A DNA stretch of 64,000 nt from Uloborus plumipes (lineage: Eukaryota > Arthropoda > Arachnida > Araneae > Uloboridae), in NCBI GenBank assembly GCA_038373865.1, contig JAXGGA010002910.1:48209-112208 (forward strand), read 5' to 3'. How positions within the stretch are numbered: position 1 is the stretch's first letter; each line of letters starts with the position of its first letter. The translations under genes and the position numbers were made by a program. The notes under the pieces were generated by a model, which was not told where the DNA came from, ran no database searches, and saw only the letters and a program-made list of their open reading frames with translations. This document shows positions 36,330-48,769 of the stretch, piece by piece.

Positions 36330-36727
36330 CATTGCAAGAAAGGAACTGTTGTTTTTACAGTATAATACTGGCAATCGAGGTTCCCATTCAAAACTGTAAA
36401 ATGCACAGTAATAAACTGTAAAACTAGCAATTTTACAGTTCCTTACTGTAAAGTTAGTAATTTTACAGTTCATTGCCGTAGAATTTTCCTGTATTGTACC
36501 GTAAAAACAACAATATACACTGGCAGCTGAGGTTCCAGTTTAATATTGTAAAATGCACGGTAATAAACTGTAAAATTAGCAGTTTTACAGTTTATTTGTG
36601 TAAAATTAGCAATTCTACTGTTTAGAACTGTAATTTGACAGTTTATTACTTTAAAATAGCCTATTTTTATAGATTATTACCAAAAAATTAGATGTAGTAT
36701 ACTGTAACAGCATTCATTTTTACAGTG
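36330..36727 (+). mobile_element. Dimeric CACTG-ended repeat, copy 3
   Basis: Starts CATTGCAAGAAAGG, ends TTTTTACAGTG, flanked by TA on both sides (36328-36329 and 36728-36729). Two monomers, each with CAGTATAATACTGGCA or a decayed version followed by ACTGTAAAATGCAC(A/G)GTAA and TTTTACAGTT blocks. Non-coding; the minus-strand 67-residue frame is a repeat shadow. Confidence 0.9.
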
Positions 36728-37896
36728 TAATAAAGGGGCGGATTATACTTGAAATAGCGCTTTATTCTCTTAGGTAATCGTATAAGCTGCATCTGATTGA
36801 GAGTACAGCGAAAACTCCAGCGAAAACCCATTAAACATGGGTAGACAGATCTACCAATTACAACTGTGCTGGAGTAATTAATTTATCTCAGCTTAATTCG
36901 TAAATTAACTTGTTACCAAAAGTGGAAATTTTGTGTTAATCTTAATGTGATTAACCGTCAATGCTTTGTGTAGTTCAATTGGAATTTTTTATGTAAAAAA
37001 AGGTGTTTATTTGCTTCTCGTGAAATTTTCCCAAATGCGAATAATAGGACTAGAAATGAGCTAACTGTAATAGATTTTATAAGTGAACTGTTAAATAATC
37101 CTAAATATAGTTTAAAAAACTAAACAACACGCTTTTAGAATTAATCAAACTAAAAAGAACATTTTCAAAACTATTAAATATTCGTAAGTTTACATGCACT
37201 CATAATACATCTGCATGTACTATAGTTTAGCCTTTAATATTAATAATAGTATTTTATATATTACTTTTATTTTTGTGAAGAACGTGAATTTTATCTTTTA
37301 TTCATAGTTACATACATACAAACAAACGAACCCACATGTGAAACCAATAAAAGTGCATCAAAAACAAATAAACATGAACACATCGTTTAAATGAAAATAA
37401 GTATAAGATTGAGCTTTCTCAATTCTGAAAAATTGATAGAAGTTCAAGAAATTAAACTACGAAATTGTACCAAGAATTGTCTTTAAAATACAGCTCATTT
37501 GTTGCTGCATAGATTTACGAGGAATCAGTATTTTGCAATGTATCAAAACGGAACAACTTACTTATATTTGCCTTATAGCAACATACCTTATAGCAACAAT
37601 TTACATATATTTTTGTAATCAAAATTTTGAATCGATGACAGGAATTGTCAAATAAAAAAATAGTAATTACTAAAACGAGGAAAAAATGGAAGTATTTTGT
37701 GCAATGAATATTATTAATGAGTAGAATTGATTTCTTCTGTATTTGTTTATGCAAGATATACTACGTCCGCAGTTTCGTAAAATTAACATAAATTAAGATT
37801 TATTCTCTAGTATTCGTTTTTGTTACTGTAATATAATCTGAGCTGAAAATGGCTGTGTTGAAGCACGTTTTATATAATATCGCTTTGTTTATAATA
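36728..37896. other. AT-rich non-coding DNA
   Basis: No bounded repeat or exon candidate seen. A 79-residue minus frame at 37515-37754 has no recognisable motif. Confidence 0.5.
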
Positions 37897-38193
37897 CAGT
37901 AAACTTCCGATTATGCGCGATGTGGATTATCCGCATTCTTTCGCACTTGTGTTTTAATTTTTTTCGGTGATTTTGAGCATGTTACTGTTCATTTTTATCA
38001 GTTAAAAGTATTTTATATTTAATGTTATCGTTTTAGCTTTATATTAAATGTATCAGAGAGTGTTATTGATTTTTTTTTTAGCTATCGTATACACTTGCAT
38101 CGTTTTTCCCCCCACATTTCGGATTATCCGCAGTATTCGCTTTTCCCTGAGTTACCGTGTCACCGTATTCCACGGATAATCGGAAGTTTACTG
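37897..38193. mobile_element. pogo/Tigger-like MITE, TSD TA
   Basis: Tips CAGTAAACTTCCGATTAT on both sides, TA flanks (37895-37896 and 38194-38195), 297 bp. Inner GGATTATCCGCA motifs are inverted as well (37922 and 38122). Tips of the CAGTA-AACC/TTCCGATTAT type with TA targets are known for pogo/Tigger transposons; family named by pattern. Confidence 0.9.
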
Positions 38194-38335
38194 TATTCTC
38201 AACTCCTTATACTATTGAATTTGTTGCTAAAGAAAAATTGATTACAGATTGATATGTTTTTTCTTTCTTTCTTTCTTTGCATGACGTTAGTTTTTTTTTT
38301 TTTTGAACGGTTTTCTCCAGAACAAGTATGCTTTA

Positions 38336-38951
38336 GGGTCATTCCATAGAAATGTCAACCTCAGACGAAGAAAAAAAAATACCGAAGTGAAAAAAGTATC
38401 AATAAATAAATAAATAAATAAATAAATAAAAATCAGGCAACATGAAAGTTAAAAAAAACTGAAAAAGTATTCTAATTATCACTGAGATTACCCATAATAA
38501 AGAGTTTGTAGTGTGTTTACTGCTTGTTATTCGATAGTTACGTTAGTCACGTTACGTTAGTCACACTCCATCTTGAGTAAAAGTGACACTTAAGACTAAA
38601 AAAAATTAAGATTTAATAAATGTGTTTTATGTTTTTAACAGCCAACTTTACACATTTTTTCAAATATATCATTCAATTTTTTACACTTGCTTAACTTTGA
38701 GAAATTTTTGCCTCACAAAATGAGCATTAATTTTCGGGGTTGCAAAAATGTTACGTTAGTGCTATTTTGGTTGAAAAAATATCTATTGTCAGTAATTTTA
38801 ATTTAAATTCTTAGCAGAAATGATACATAGATACCATGTACATTGTGAATCCATCAGCATAACTGAAAAATATTTTTTATTCTTTAAGTTACAAGTAAAA
38901 ACAGTTACAAAATCAGCTCTGAATGTTACGTTAGTCACCATGGAATGACCC
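38336..38951. mobile_element. DNA transposon C, GGGTCATTCCAT termini, TSD TTTA
   Basis: GGGTCATTCCAT at the left end and ATGGAATGACCC at the right, with TTTA on both sides (38332-38335 and 38952-38955). Length 616 bp. The 14-mer GTTACGTTAGTCAC occurs as a tandem pair at 38537 and 38551, as a variant at 38750, and at 38925 directly next to the right terminus. It includes an (AATA)n tract at about 38400-38430. No coding capacity. The ends and the motif tie it to element D (45400-47470). Confidence 0.9.
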
Positions 38952-38955
38952 TTTA

Positions 38956-40319
38956 AATTTGGTCTAAAATTTCACAAAAAAGATTTTTTTGAGAGAAAAA
39001 AAAATCAATATTTCTTAAATAGTTTGGTAAATAGCTTTTAATATTTTGAAAAACACTTAATCGCTTTTCACTTATAGGACTGCCTTTTAATTTAAAATGT
39101 AGTTTCATTTTCCGCTGAAGTTGGTTTTTCCTCTTCTATGATCTGCGCGCAGTAGAAACCGATTTACAGCTTTCACAACTGCAACCAAAATGTAATTCTT
39201 TAAGAATACGAATTGGTTTTGCAGAAGTAATATTGTATAATGAAATAAAACAAATGAAGTTCAGTAAATTGAGATTTTTCAACACAAAAGTTGCATATAG
39301 CTTCAGACACGTGTTTTGGGGTTACAAGAAACAATTTTTAAACATTCTTTTGCATGGATTTCGTTAATATCACAGTACTGATTCACTAATTTTCTCTCTT
39401 GTTTAGAATTTTTAGGGATTATCTTCGTCAACAAGTAACATGAAGTCATTTGGGTTTGCGTTTTCCCCACAGCTTCTGTATTGCTAGCAAATTAAGAGCT
39501 CTTTTAATTTTATTTGTGATAAAAAATGGCATAAATAAATGGGCAACAATTAGAGCTTTTTTTTTTTAACTGAATGGAAAACGTGCCTCAAACGTGTTTT
39601 CAATTTTCTTATTTATTTATTTACATTTTTTCTTAGTTTCAAAGCATGGGAATTAAGAATTTCTTTCTGCATAATTACCATTTATACATAAATTTAAAAG
39701 TAAAATTTTACTGTGCCTTGCAAATAGTTATGCATGCAAATGTATCAAAACTACTAGATGAATTTTCGTATGGTTTACCGAACATATATTGTAGTGTTTT
39801 GAATATGTGTATAATATTTGTAGAGTTGAGTATAGATCTAATTTCGACATCGAAAGAATACAATCACTTAATCAAAAAAAAAGGTGGTAGATAATCATCA
39901 ATGAATTAAAAATATGAAACACAAAGATCAAAAGATTTGGGAAAATATTACTGTCATTGAAATTAATTTGCAAAACATATGACAAAATTGTGTTTGATTA
40001 TTAGTGCAATCTAAAGATTGATAACTTTTTAAATTTTTCGAGTTTTAATGATGCGGAGACCTTTAATGTGCACATTACCTACGAAAAACAAAGACATTTC
40101 TGATTCCGCAAGTTAACGGAGCCTATTAATTAAAAATCAGAGTATATACAGTTTGTGACTATGGATGAAATGGGAAGGCTATATAGTTTACTGCAGGAAA
40201 TAGAAGCATTTATTAGTTTTTAGTGTTGCCAGATTTGGCAGATGTGATTTAGCCTCCAAATTAAGCAGAGTTACCTTGAAATCACGTGCAACACATTTTT
40301 ACTTTTCTCCCTAATTCAG
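38956..40319. other. AT-rich non-coding DNA
   Basis: No bounded element seen. An 82-residue plus frame (39646-39894) begins after poly(T) and shows no motif. The CACGTGTTTTGGGG repeat motif lies near 39309. Confidence 0.5.
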
Positions 40320-40367
40320 ATCCACTCGCCGTATTTGGACGCTTGCTAATTCCATATACGTGGACAG
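40320..40367 (+). other. Candidate 48-base microexon
   Basis: TTTTTACTTTTCTCCCTAAT then TCAG ends at 40319 (strong polypyrimidine acceptor), and GTAATG starts at 40368 after GGACAG (good donor). The enclosed 48 bases are balanced in composition and a multiple of three. Two of three frames are open, reading STRRIWTLANSIYVD or PLAVFGRLLIPYTWT. No family recognised. Confidence 0.35.
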
Positions 40368-40600
40368 GTAATGTATACATCAATGACTCTTCGAGTTTTA
40401 ACGTATCAATTCAAAAGCAAAATTAGAGGTCTCCACTGGTCACAGGGGAATCAGCACTTAAAAAATTGGCAATTATCGATGTAAATAAACTATGGGAGGC
40501 CCTAACCTGGCAGCTGAGAGAAGTAAAACCAAGACCGAGACCCTCTTAAACAGGATGGGCCTATTCAGTGAAACATCTGCTTTGGCCACCCAAAAATTAA

Positions 40601-41109
40601 CCTATTTATGCCCAGTAGCCTAAAAACGGGACGCTTGTTAGCTACTGCATACAAAAACCTGTATTGGGTATATCATTTTACTAAAGCTGTTTTTCGCAAG
40701 TTAAGTAGTCCTTCTTCTTCAGAAAACCAGTTAGAGTCACTATTTGGACATCAGAGTTTATTTATTGACAGCTATTTTCAGACAAATCAGTCAAGCAACG
40801 ATCCAGCATGGGTAGACACAGAAAGTAAGTTTTTTTACGAACTTATCTTTCATAAAATTAAGCTATTTTAAAATGATTTGTTCAAACTTTATCACAGATT
40901 GCGTTCTGTAATGTAACTTTGCAAAAGTAAAGTCAAGTAAGGTCGTATTATCTGCAAAATGTACCATAAACAGGACGTTAAATAACTTGAGAAATATGGA
41001 AACGGCGAACTATTTTAAGCCTAAAATGTATGCAAACCATTCCAAGTAACAGTTTTAAGTAGATAAAAATTGAAAAAAAAATGTTAAAAAAAACGTAGGC
41101 ATAACTGGG
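40601..41109. mobile_element. piggyBac-type MITE (CCYATTTATGCCCA ends), copy 2, TSD TTAA
   Basis: Begins CCTATTTATGCCCAG, ends GGCATAACTGGG, with TTAA on both sides (40597-40600 and 41110-41113). It aligns with the reverse complement of 2719-3420 except for the nested hAT MITE there. The 87-residue open frame at 40608-40871 is inside this non-coding repeat; in the copy at 2719-3420 the same frame is broken, so I reject it as a gene. Confidence 0.92.
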
Positions 41110-43402
41110 TTAAAACGGTTTATTGTTTGGTTAAACTCTAAAATCATAGCAAGGAGGTATATTCAAGCTCTAGAATTGTGAGTTAAAAATAGTCAGTCTA
41201 CACTACAGCCACCCGATAGCCACTTCAAAAAAAAAAAAAAAAACATGCAAAAGAACTTTTGATTGTTGGTAAAATCTCTTACACCGAAAGCAATATGCAT
41301 TATCAAGTAAATATTTTTTAAATATATTTCTTTTACGTCAATTAATGCATTTAAAATTATTAATTTCAGCAAATTTAAATCAGTCGTTTTGTGCGTTGAG
41401 TTAAAAAAAAATATATCCCCTTTTTTCAAAAAGGGGCGGCTGATGAAATCGTAACTACCGCCCACTGGTGAATGAGGAATTTCCCAGTTCTAAGCGTTAG
41501 AGTAAATGTAAGCGTGGTGTGGTAATACATAAATGTTTTGTCGAATGATTCGAAAACTTGAAATCATTACGTCACATTTGACATTGGACGCAGGAAATAT
41601 AAGTTCACTTGTTCTTTTTGTGACTCCAAGCACGTATTTAAAATTCCAACTCTGTTTTTTCACGGTTTTCAAGTTAATATGACACTTCCAAACGAGAAGC
41701 CCCTCCCCCTTTTTGTCACTCTACCACAAGTCCCCCCTTTTTCTGACTCTAAGCACGTATTTTAAACTCCAACTGTATGTTAATATGTCCCTTCACGTCG
41801 AACGAGAGGCAGTTCTCAAATTTAATTTTTCTTTATTACTTCAGAAATCGTTTTTACTGGGGTAGTTGCAAATGGGTACTTTTAATTTCGTAGCAGATGA
41901 TAAAGATGTTTCTTTCATTCAAAAGTTTCATAAGAGAGTTTAGATTAGGAGCTAACCGTTCATTACCTCTTACAAAACAAACATTTTTTGCAAATCTCTA
42001 TTATTACATGCTATAAAACCTTCTGGAAAACAAAACAACTTTAAAATATAATTTGCTAGTTAAATTGTTGCGCGACCTTTAATTAGAAAATCGATTAAGT
42101 TATACATGCATTTACGTAAGTGTAAACATCTTAATTAAGGGTAACCAATTCAGCAATTTTTATTTTAAATATCTCTTTTAATTATAATTATACACTTTCA
42201 GAATGCAATTAACTGATTTTTAAAAAAATAACATACCAGATTATAACTTTAAATTTGCGGCCGTAATTAAATTTTGAAGACGGAAAGCATAAGTGGTTGC
42301 ATGGAATAATCTTCATCGTTTTGCGTGACGCAGTGCTCTAATGAGGACTCTAATCTTTCCAATGAAATGTTTCAAAATAAAGTATAGTTAACATAATAGT
42401 TAGCACTTAAAGTGCATGTGTTATCTATTGTTCTTGTTAGCTCATAACTTTAAAATCTAGTTATAAAACTGAAAAATACTGTTTGTTTAAATACTTTTCA
42501 TTGCACATTATATCCATTTTAATTCCTTTAATCCGAAAAAGTCTCTTTGTCGCATGTCTGTGTATCCATAAGCTCACAATTTTTCTGCATTGATAAAAGC
42601 GTTCCTTGTAACGCCGAAACACGTGCCTGCAGTATCCCTGCGTATTTTTGCCTTTTTAACGTTGCATTTATACTTTACATTTATTTCCCAAAGGTATTTT
42701 AAAACCTCATCATTTGAACAGTTTCATTTATATTTAAACGCTAATTTTATTTTCCTTAAATGCTCTAAAAGTGTTTGATTCTAATTGGCTATGCGTTAAC
42801 AACCAAAGTGAGAGATTAAATCAGAAAAAGAAAATATTTACAAACCTCAAATAGCTTAAGAAACAGTTTTATCCCTATAAAATAATACTGTTCTCTTTTA
42901 GCGTATTTTGGAGTTAGAAAAGATTTAAATTTGTTTCCTAAAACAAATATACCTTATGGATTAATTTCCCAAAAAGTTCTTCAAGTGAAAAAAAAATGAA
43001 GTAATAATTGAAATACAGTAAAGAGATAATATACAAGAAATCGATTATTTTCAGAGAACCGCTTTATAAGTAAAATATTGAGTTTCTGCCTGAACCCGGA
43101 ACGGCAAGAGACGTAATAGTTCATTTCGAAAACAAGTAGCTCTGCAAACAATTGTTAATCGATTCTCGTAGAGCATGATTTCCTTTTAAATAACGACTTT
43201 TATCATCTGTTAGAAACAGATAGCTTTTATTGCAATACAAAGGGTTTTGTTTTTGTCAAGATGGAATAAAGGAAGATAAGTTTATTTGGGGAAAATATTA
43301 TTCCGAAAATAAATGGTTCTTGTTTTTCGTAGACACTGCTATTATTCTCACTTGAGGATGTGTTGTCATTCTGAAAAATTGGGTTGTGTTTTTTAAAATA
43401 TG
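41110..43402. other. Non-coding with a local tandem duplication at 41610-41815
   Basis: Within it, a segment running from TGACTCCAAGCACGTATTTA (41620) to about 41700 is repeated with about 80 percent identity at 41743-41815 (TGACTCTAAGCACGTATTTT), separated by C-rich CCCCTCCCCCTTTTTGTC. Otherwise AT-rich, and no gene recognised. Confidence 0.5.
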
Positions 43403-44179
43403 CAGTAGATCCTCATTTTAAGCGGGTCTAGTTTACACAGTTTGAATGTACGTGGTTTAATATTTGACACATTCATTTTGCAATTTTGAATTACGCGATG
43501 AGTTTTGATTTTACGCGGATGTGGCACTTCAAACAGATAAAATTTTCCTATATTTCAAAACCAAAACTGCTAAGATTGGACATAGCATTAATTGAACTGC
43601 ATTTTAGCTTGTTAATAAGCGTGTTTGGGCCATTTTAAACATTTATTGTAAATGGTTCCAAAACCCTTTCTCAGAAGTAAAATTAATAAACTCATATAAT
43701 TCAGAGCTCACAAGAAAAAGAGCTTTTAGAAGTGACAAAGGAAGACAAACCATCGAAGATACCGAAATTGATATCAGGCAACCAAAAAATTCGAAATGGA
43801 AAGTTAGAGATATTCGTAGAAATGGTAAATGATATTTCTGATTTCTTATTAAATTAAGAACCATTACAGAAGTGACGCTAGGAGGATCAGGAAAGCGTTA
43901 ATGCCCTTCAAATACCTATAAAGAAAAATAATTAATGACTACCAGAAGACTATCATAACCTGCTCTTTATGTTAATTCGTATTTTCTTTATGCAGGTTGT
44001 ACACATCAGTCGAAATAATTACCCATTAAATTTAATATACGTTCATCTATCACTAGAATGAAGTATTTTCTTTATCTATAGAACCTGACTCTTATTTTAA
44101 CCCTATTACTAAGTCTTATTTTGCATCTTTGAACAGATTTTCGTTTAATGTAACTTCCACGTAAAACAAGGATCTATTG
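43403..44179. mobile_element. pogo/Tigger-like element, decayed, TSD near TA
   Basis: Left tip CAGTAGATCCTCATTTTAAG, right tip ACGTAAAACAAGGATCTATTG (inverted, diverged). Right flank TA (44180-44181), left flank TG. Length 777 bp. The interior at 43650-43860 has an open frame on each strand but no transposase motif I can name. The tip is of the CAGTAGAYCCTC type seen in Tigger/pogo elements. Confidence 0.7.
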
Positions 44180-44336
44180 TATTTATAAATATTCTTTCAC
44201 ACAGAAGATTTTTAAAAGTTTAATTTTAATAATACTTGCGAGAATTTTTAGTCCTGCAATTTGGCTTAATTATAATTTCTCCTAATTTTAGAGATATTTT
44301 TTAAATATAAAACTCATAAGCGTAAAAAAACACATA

Positions 44337-44775
44337 CACAGCAAAAGTAAACCGTTGTTTTTACAGTATAATACTAAAAACTGAGGTTTCAGTTAAAACT
44401 GTAAAATGTACGGTAATAAACTGTAAAACCTTCGATTTCAGTTTATTACCGTAAAACTAGCAATTTTACAGTTTATTACTATAAAACTGACAATTTTACA
44501 GTTTAATACTGTAAAATAAGAAATTTAACCATTTATTACCATGAAAGCTGTAGTATACTGTAAAAACAACAGCACAATACTGGCAGCAGAGGTTCCAGTT
44601 TAAAACTGTAAAATGCACAGTAAGAAACTAAGACTAGCAATTTTAGTTTATTACCGTAGAGCTAGCAATTTTCAGTTTATTGCTGTAAAATTAGCAATTT
44701 TACAATTTATTATTGTAAAATTGCTATGAAATTAGCTGTATTATACTGTCAAAACAACATTTATATTTTACAGTG
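44337..44775 (+). mobile_element. Dimeric CACTG-ended repeat, copy 4
   Basis: Starts CACAGCAAAAG (decayed CACTGCAAAAA), ends TTTTACAGTG, TA flanks (44335-44336 and 44776-44777). Two monomers with GTTGTTTTTACAGTATAATA and CTGGCAGCAGAGGTTCCAGT blocks. Longest copy, 439 bp. Confidence 0.9.
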
Positions 44776-45399
44776 TATGTTTAGTCAATTTTTACCCCTT
44801 GAAAGGAAGTACAATAAATTGTGTCTCAATATTAGTGTTTGTAACACAGCATTACCTATCACGTAAATTCCGTCTGAGAACGAATAGAAAAGCAAACGAT
44901 AGTGGAAAGGACTTACACAAAAATTACCCCCTTGGTTTCCTTTGTTACGTTCAATGGTGAAAGGCACTCCACCGGCTGCATGTTCAGAATTATTAAACTT
45001 TGTTCTCGTAATATTTTAAAGTGCAGAGCAGTTAAGAGAAAAAATGTTTTCTCTAAAGATTTCTGAGAGTGGATGCCTGCGTGGGACAACGACTGCAACT
45101 GATCTTAGTGAAATTGCATTTCAGATTAACTTCTTTAAATTTGAGCGTACATTTTTTCTGTAAATTGTAACTGATCATGGAACAGGTGAGTTTGAATGTC
45201 TTTGGTAGCAGTAACACCGTTAGAAGTAAGCTTTTAATAATTAAGGTTTTTTCTGTTTAATTAGGCGTCTGCTTTGGTAGTTTTGATTTAATTAACTTTC
45301 TTCATATTTTATATTTTAAAAGGCATTTTCGATTCAAATTTTTCTTTGTCAAACTATTCAGTTCCAGAGATATTGTTTCTTTCAAAACTTTAATTTTCA
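44776..45399. other. AT-rich non-coding DNA
   Basis: No gene or bounded repeat. Two overlapping minus-strand frames of about 60 codons have no motif. Confidence 0.5.
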
Positions 45400-47470
45400 G
45401 GGCAATTCCATGCATGTGTGAAAAAGCGTTGGAAAAATCAGATTACAGCAATGCGTCTGTTTTGCATATTTTTTGGTTTAAAGATGTTAGAAGTTTGTTA
45501 TTCATAATAATTGTTTGTCAAGAATGTAGTATTTTTAGTTTTTGCAGCACTTTGAAGTTGGAAATGGAATATTTAACTCTTGGGTTAAGCAAATGATCAA
45601 TCTTTCCATTGTAGGTAAGTTTCAATTTTTTCTTTAGATAATTGTTTTAAAGGAATGATATTGATTATTAGACTTTAATTCAATACTGTGAATTGCTAAA
45701 ATGAATGTTTTCCCTTAAATTAAGTGATTTATGTAAACTTCAAAAATGCACTATTCTATGTAACGTAAGTTACCAAAACATGTTAAAGTTCATGATGTGC
45801 ATAAAGAAGGGTCAATGCAATGTTGACAATGCTATATTTTTTATCTTATAAGTGTGTATTAAGCAAATAGTTAAAGTTTTTTTTTAAATATTGTTTATTT
45901 ATTTTTTTGTGCTACAATCAAAACGTGTAACGTAAGTTACCGCCATATGCAGGTAATGTAAGTTACCAAAGTAGAACTTAAATACTTGTGTTTATAAAGA
46001 AAGTAAATTGTGGAATATACCTATTTCGTTAATAGGAGTAATTTATTCAAGAATCTTTTTAAATATACTGTATTTACTTCCTTTTAATTAATCATATTTC
46101 TTAAAATGTTCCTATTTGTTAATAAGATTACAGTACGCCTCCATTATAAATCACCTGTTTTGTTTTGGCATTTAAGATATTAATGCTCTCTAAACAATAT
46201 CACTGCATTCTGAATATTTAAGAGGTGATTTACTATGAATTATTCAAAAATGACTTCTGTTGTGCCTTAAAGTTTTAAAATATGTTTTGGAAAAAACAAA
46301 TATAAAATATTTCATCTCTTACAGGTGAAATATATTTTATTCTGCATTAAAATGGCACTGAACTCTGCAGAAAAGATGCGCTGTAGAAGGAGTATGAGAA
46401 AAGTCATGTGGATATTACAGATTTATAAATAAAAGTCACTTTTGATGGTATTAAAATATGTTAGAAAAAGCAAAATTTATCAAAACTACTTTCTGAAGAT
46501 CCGCACATTGACAATCACCATTTAAGAACTAGAAATTGACAAACTGTGGGGTTTCATTTATTTAAGTATTTCAAGGAACAAGAAGAAAAAACAGAGATAA
46601 AAGCCGGTGAATGGTGTGTGATGAAGTACGAAAATACATTGCATCCTTGAGTTGTGACGATTATTGAAGAAAACGAGTTTAAAATAAAAGTAATGGCTGC
46701 TGTTGGAACCTTTTATAAATGGCCATTAACGACAGATGAAGTTTAATATAAGAAAGAAAACGCGATTCGAAAAATTAAACTACCTGAACTTATTAATAAC
46801 AGCGACCAGTATGCATTTAAAAGACTTATATTAAGTAATATTTTTGATTGGTCATTAAATTTGGTATTAAATTTCTATAAATTTCATCAATAACTGTTAA
46901 ATTTCAATATTTTGATCCAAACTAAGCTGTAATTTTCATTAATTAATTTTTATAATAAAGATATGCTTGTAAGTAAATTTTGTAACGTAAGTTACCCAGT
47001 TAAAAATTCCCATAATTCTCTATTTTTGAAATATTTTATTAAATTCCGGGACAAGGATCAACTATAACGTAAGTTACTGTAACGTAAGTTACCCAGTTGA
47101 AAAGCCCCTTAATCCTCAATTTTTGAAATAAATTTTTTAATTTGTGAAAATAAATTCCTAAGCATTATAAGGAAGTGATAAATTATACTTCAAACAAGAA
47201 AACAGCTGTAATAGAGCAGAAATTTTCCTTAGAACCAATTTTCATATTATGCCATTCCCTTTTTGTGTAACATAAGTTACTGCCTTATTTTTGACTGCTA
47301 AATTCTGTAAAATTTTAATGCATCGATTATTTTTGCATTTTAATTTTGCTTTTGACTATCATTTTTATAGAATGTTTTTATATAAGGTTTATATAACAAT
47401 ATTTGTATATACTGAGGTGCTAAATGCTTAAGAGTTGGTCGAAATAATGTAAGTTACCGTGGAATTGCCC
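45400..47470 (+). mobile_element. DNA transposon D, GGGCAATTCCA termini, TSD TTCA, eight 14-mer sites
   Basis: GGGCAATTCCATG on the left and CGTGGAATTGCCC on the right, with TTCA duplicated at 45396-45399 and 47471-47474. Length 2071 bp. GTAACGTAAGTTAC or a close variant starts at 45760, 45927, 45953, 46982, 47064, 47079 and 47267, plus a final copy at 47445-47457 adjoining the right terminus. The core is an imperfect palindrome (GTAAC-N4-GTTAC). It contains a decayed coding region (next entry). Apparently a dead formerly autonomous or semi-autonomous member of the group that also includes A, B and C. Confidence 0.9.
46352..46818 (+). pseudogene. Decayed TE-associated protein gene inside element D
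   Basis: An N-terminal remnant starts at 46352 (MALNSAEKMRCRRSMRKV), recalling the AEK-x-R-x-x-R-x-x-M-R start of proteins encoded by related arthropod and cnidarian elements. A C-terminal part in the frame from about 46543 reads AGEWCVMKYENTLHP, stop, VVTIIEENEFKIKVM, AAVGTFYKWPLTTDEV, stop, then KKENAIRKIKLPELINNSDQ. The pattern G-(D/E)-W-V-x-x-Y-x-x-x-x-Y/H-P ... V-M ... G-x-x-x-K-W-P-x-x-D and a final I-K-x-P is a C-terminal domain I know from unnamed TE-linked proteins; this is recalled, not searched. Two internal stops and a broken middle make it non-functional. Confidence 0.6.
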
Positions 47471-48769
47471 TTCAGTTTAATTAATGTTTTGATAAAAAGT
47501 TAATGCATGTTTATATCTTGTCAAACGTTGTTAAAAGTGATTGAAATTCTTTCTTAAAGCATCTTTTCTGCCAAATGTGACTCCTGCATAGAAAAAAAGA
47601 CTTGGGCTAAAATATAAGATTAAAATTAGAAAATTGGTGATAGAAGTAATTGTTTGAAAAACGTCAAATTCAATTCAAATGTCTTTTAAAAATATTTTAT
47701 AAAATGCTGGCAAACGCATAGTATTTACTGACAAAAAAAAAAAAAAAAAAAAACGGTGGAAAAAAATTAAATGGGTGAATTCCCACATACCTAACCTTTT
47801 CCAATCACAAACTCTATAAAAATTAAAATGCTTTATAAAAAAAACTTAAAAAAAATATGCTTACTCTTTGTTAGGAGCTTACTAACAGAGAAATATAGGG
47901 TACTCTTTTTAAGTATACTACACCACTCAGGGAGGTGGGGGGGGGGGTAATTTTTTCATAACGGGAGAGCGAAAAAAAGCATAAGGAGAGAAACAAAATG
48001 AGTTTTGTTCTGTACTACAAAGTTGCGAAAGTCCCTCCCTCCCTAAAAAATGAGACCGCAACGACGCCAATGATTGCATTAACGAGGTGAGGACATACAA
48101 ATCTTGGAACGAACTTTAAAATGATGTACCTTGATTATTTAAATAATTAAATAAATTGAAACATACTATCATCCTCTCTTAAACATACATAATTCAGGAC
48201 TGTAAATTAAATTTGCGGAATGTTCATGTAAAGTTTTTAAACAATTTATGTACATTTGAGAAACATATTGGGACACGCAATATGAACGGAATATCAACAG
48301 AAAAAGTTTTCGCAAAAATTTAAAAAATATAAAACAATTATTATGTCGACTTCGACGACATGATATTGTTAGGATTTTGGAGAATCACCCAATAATTATA
48401 ATAAAGGAAATAATTGAAGGTCTTGGAGGATGAAGGGGCTATATTACATTTTAAAAAATGAGCTCTCTGGACAGTGGTAAGCACTGGAAACATAAATCAA
48501 ATAAAACTTGGTATATCAAAAAGTAGATGTCATTAGATGAATTTCATTCGCACACTAATGACAAAACCATAAAACAAAACAGCTGCGACAACTGCAACAA
48601 TAAAACTTCGAGCTTTAATAACTCGCAATTTCTGTTTTGTCACATAACCCCTTCATATTCCTTCAGTTAAAACAATATTTAAAAAAAAATCAGTGGCTAA
48701 AGATACAAAGTGTAAACCAGAACGAAAACATAGAAATCAATCAATAAATAAAAATTCTCAATCGTTTGA
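47471..48769. other. AT-rich non-coding with poly(A) and poly(G) tracts
   Basis: A-run of about 21 at 47733-47753 and a G-run of about 11 at 47937-47947 followed by a CCCTCCCTCCC tract near 48031. No gene and no element that I can bound. Confidence 0.5.

Noticed and set aside
40608..40871. 87-residue open frame
   Set aside because: Lies inside a TTAA-type MITE; the frame is not preserved in the related copy at 2719-3420.
47925..48075. Possible hAT-like MITE (GGGAGGTGGGG ... CGACGCCAATG)
   Set aside because: No matching inverted tip or target-site duplication could be found on the left side.
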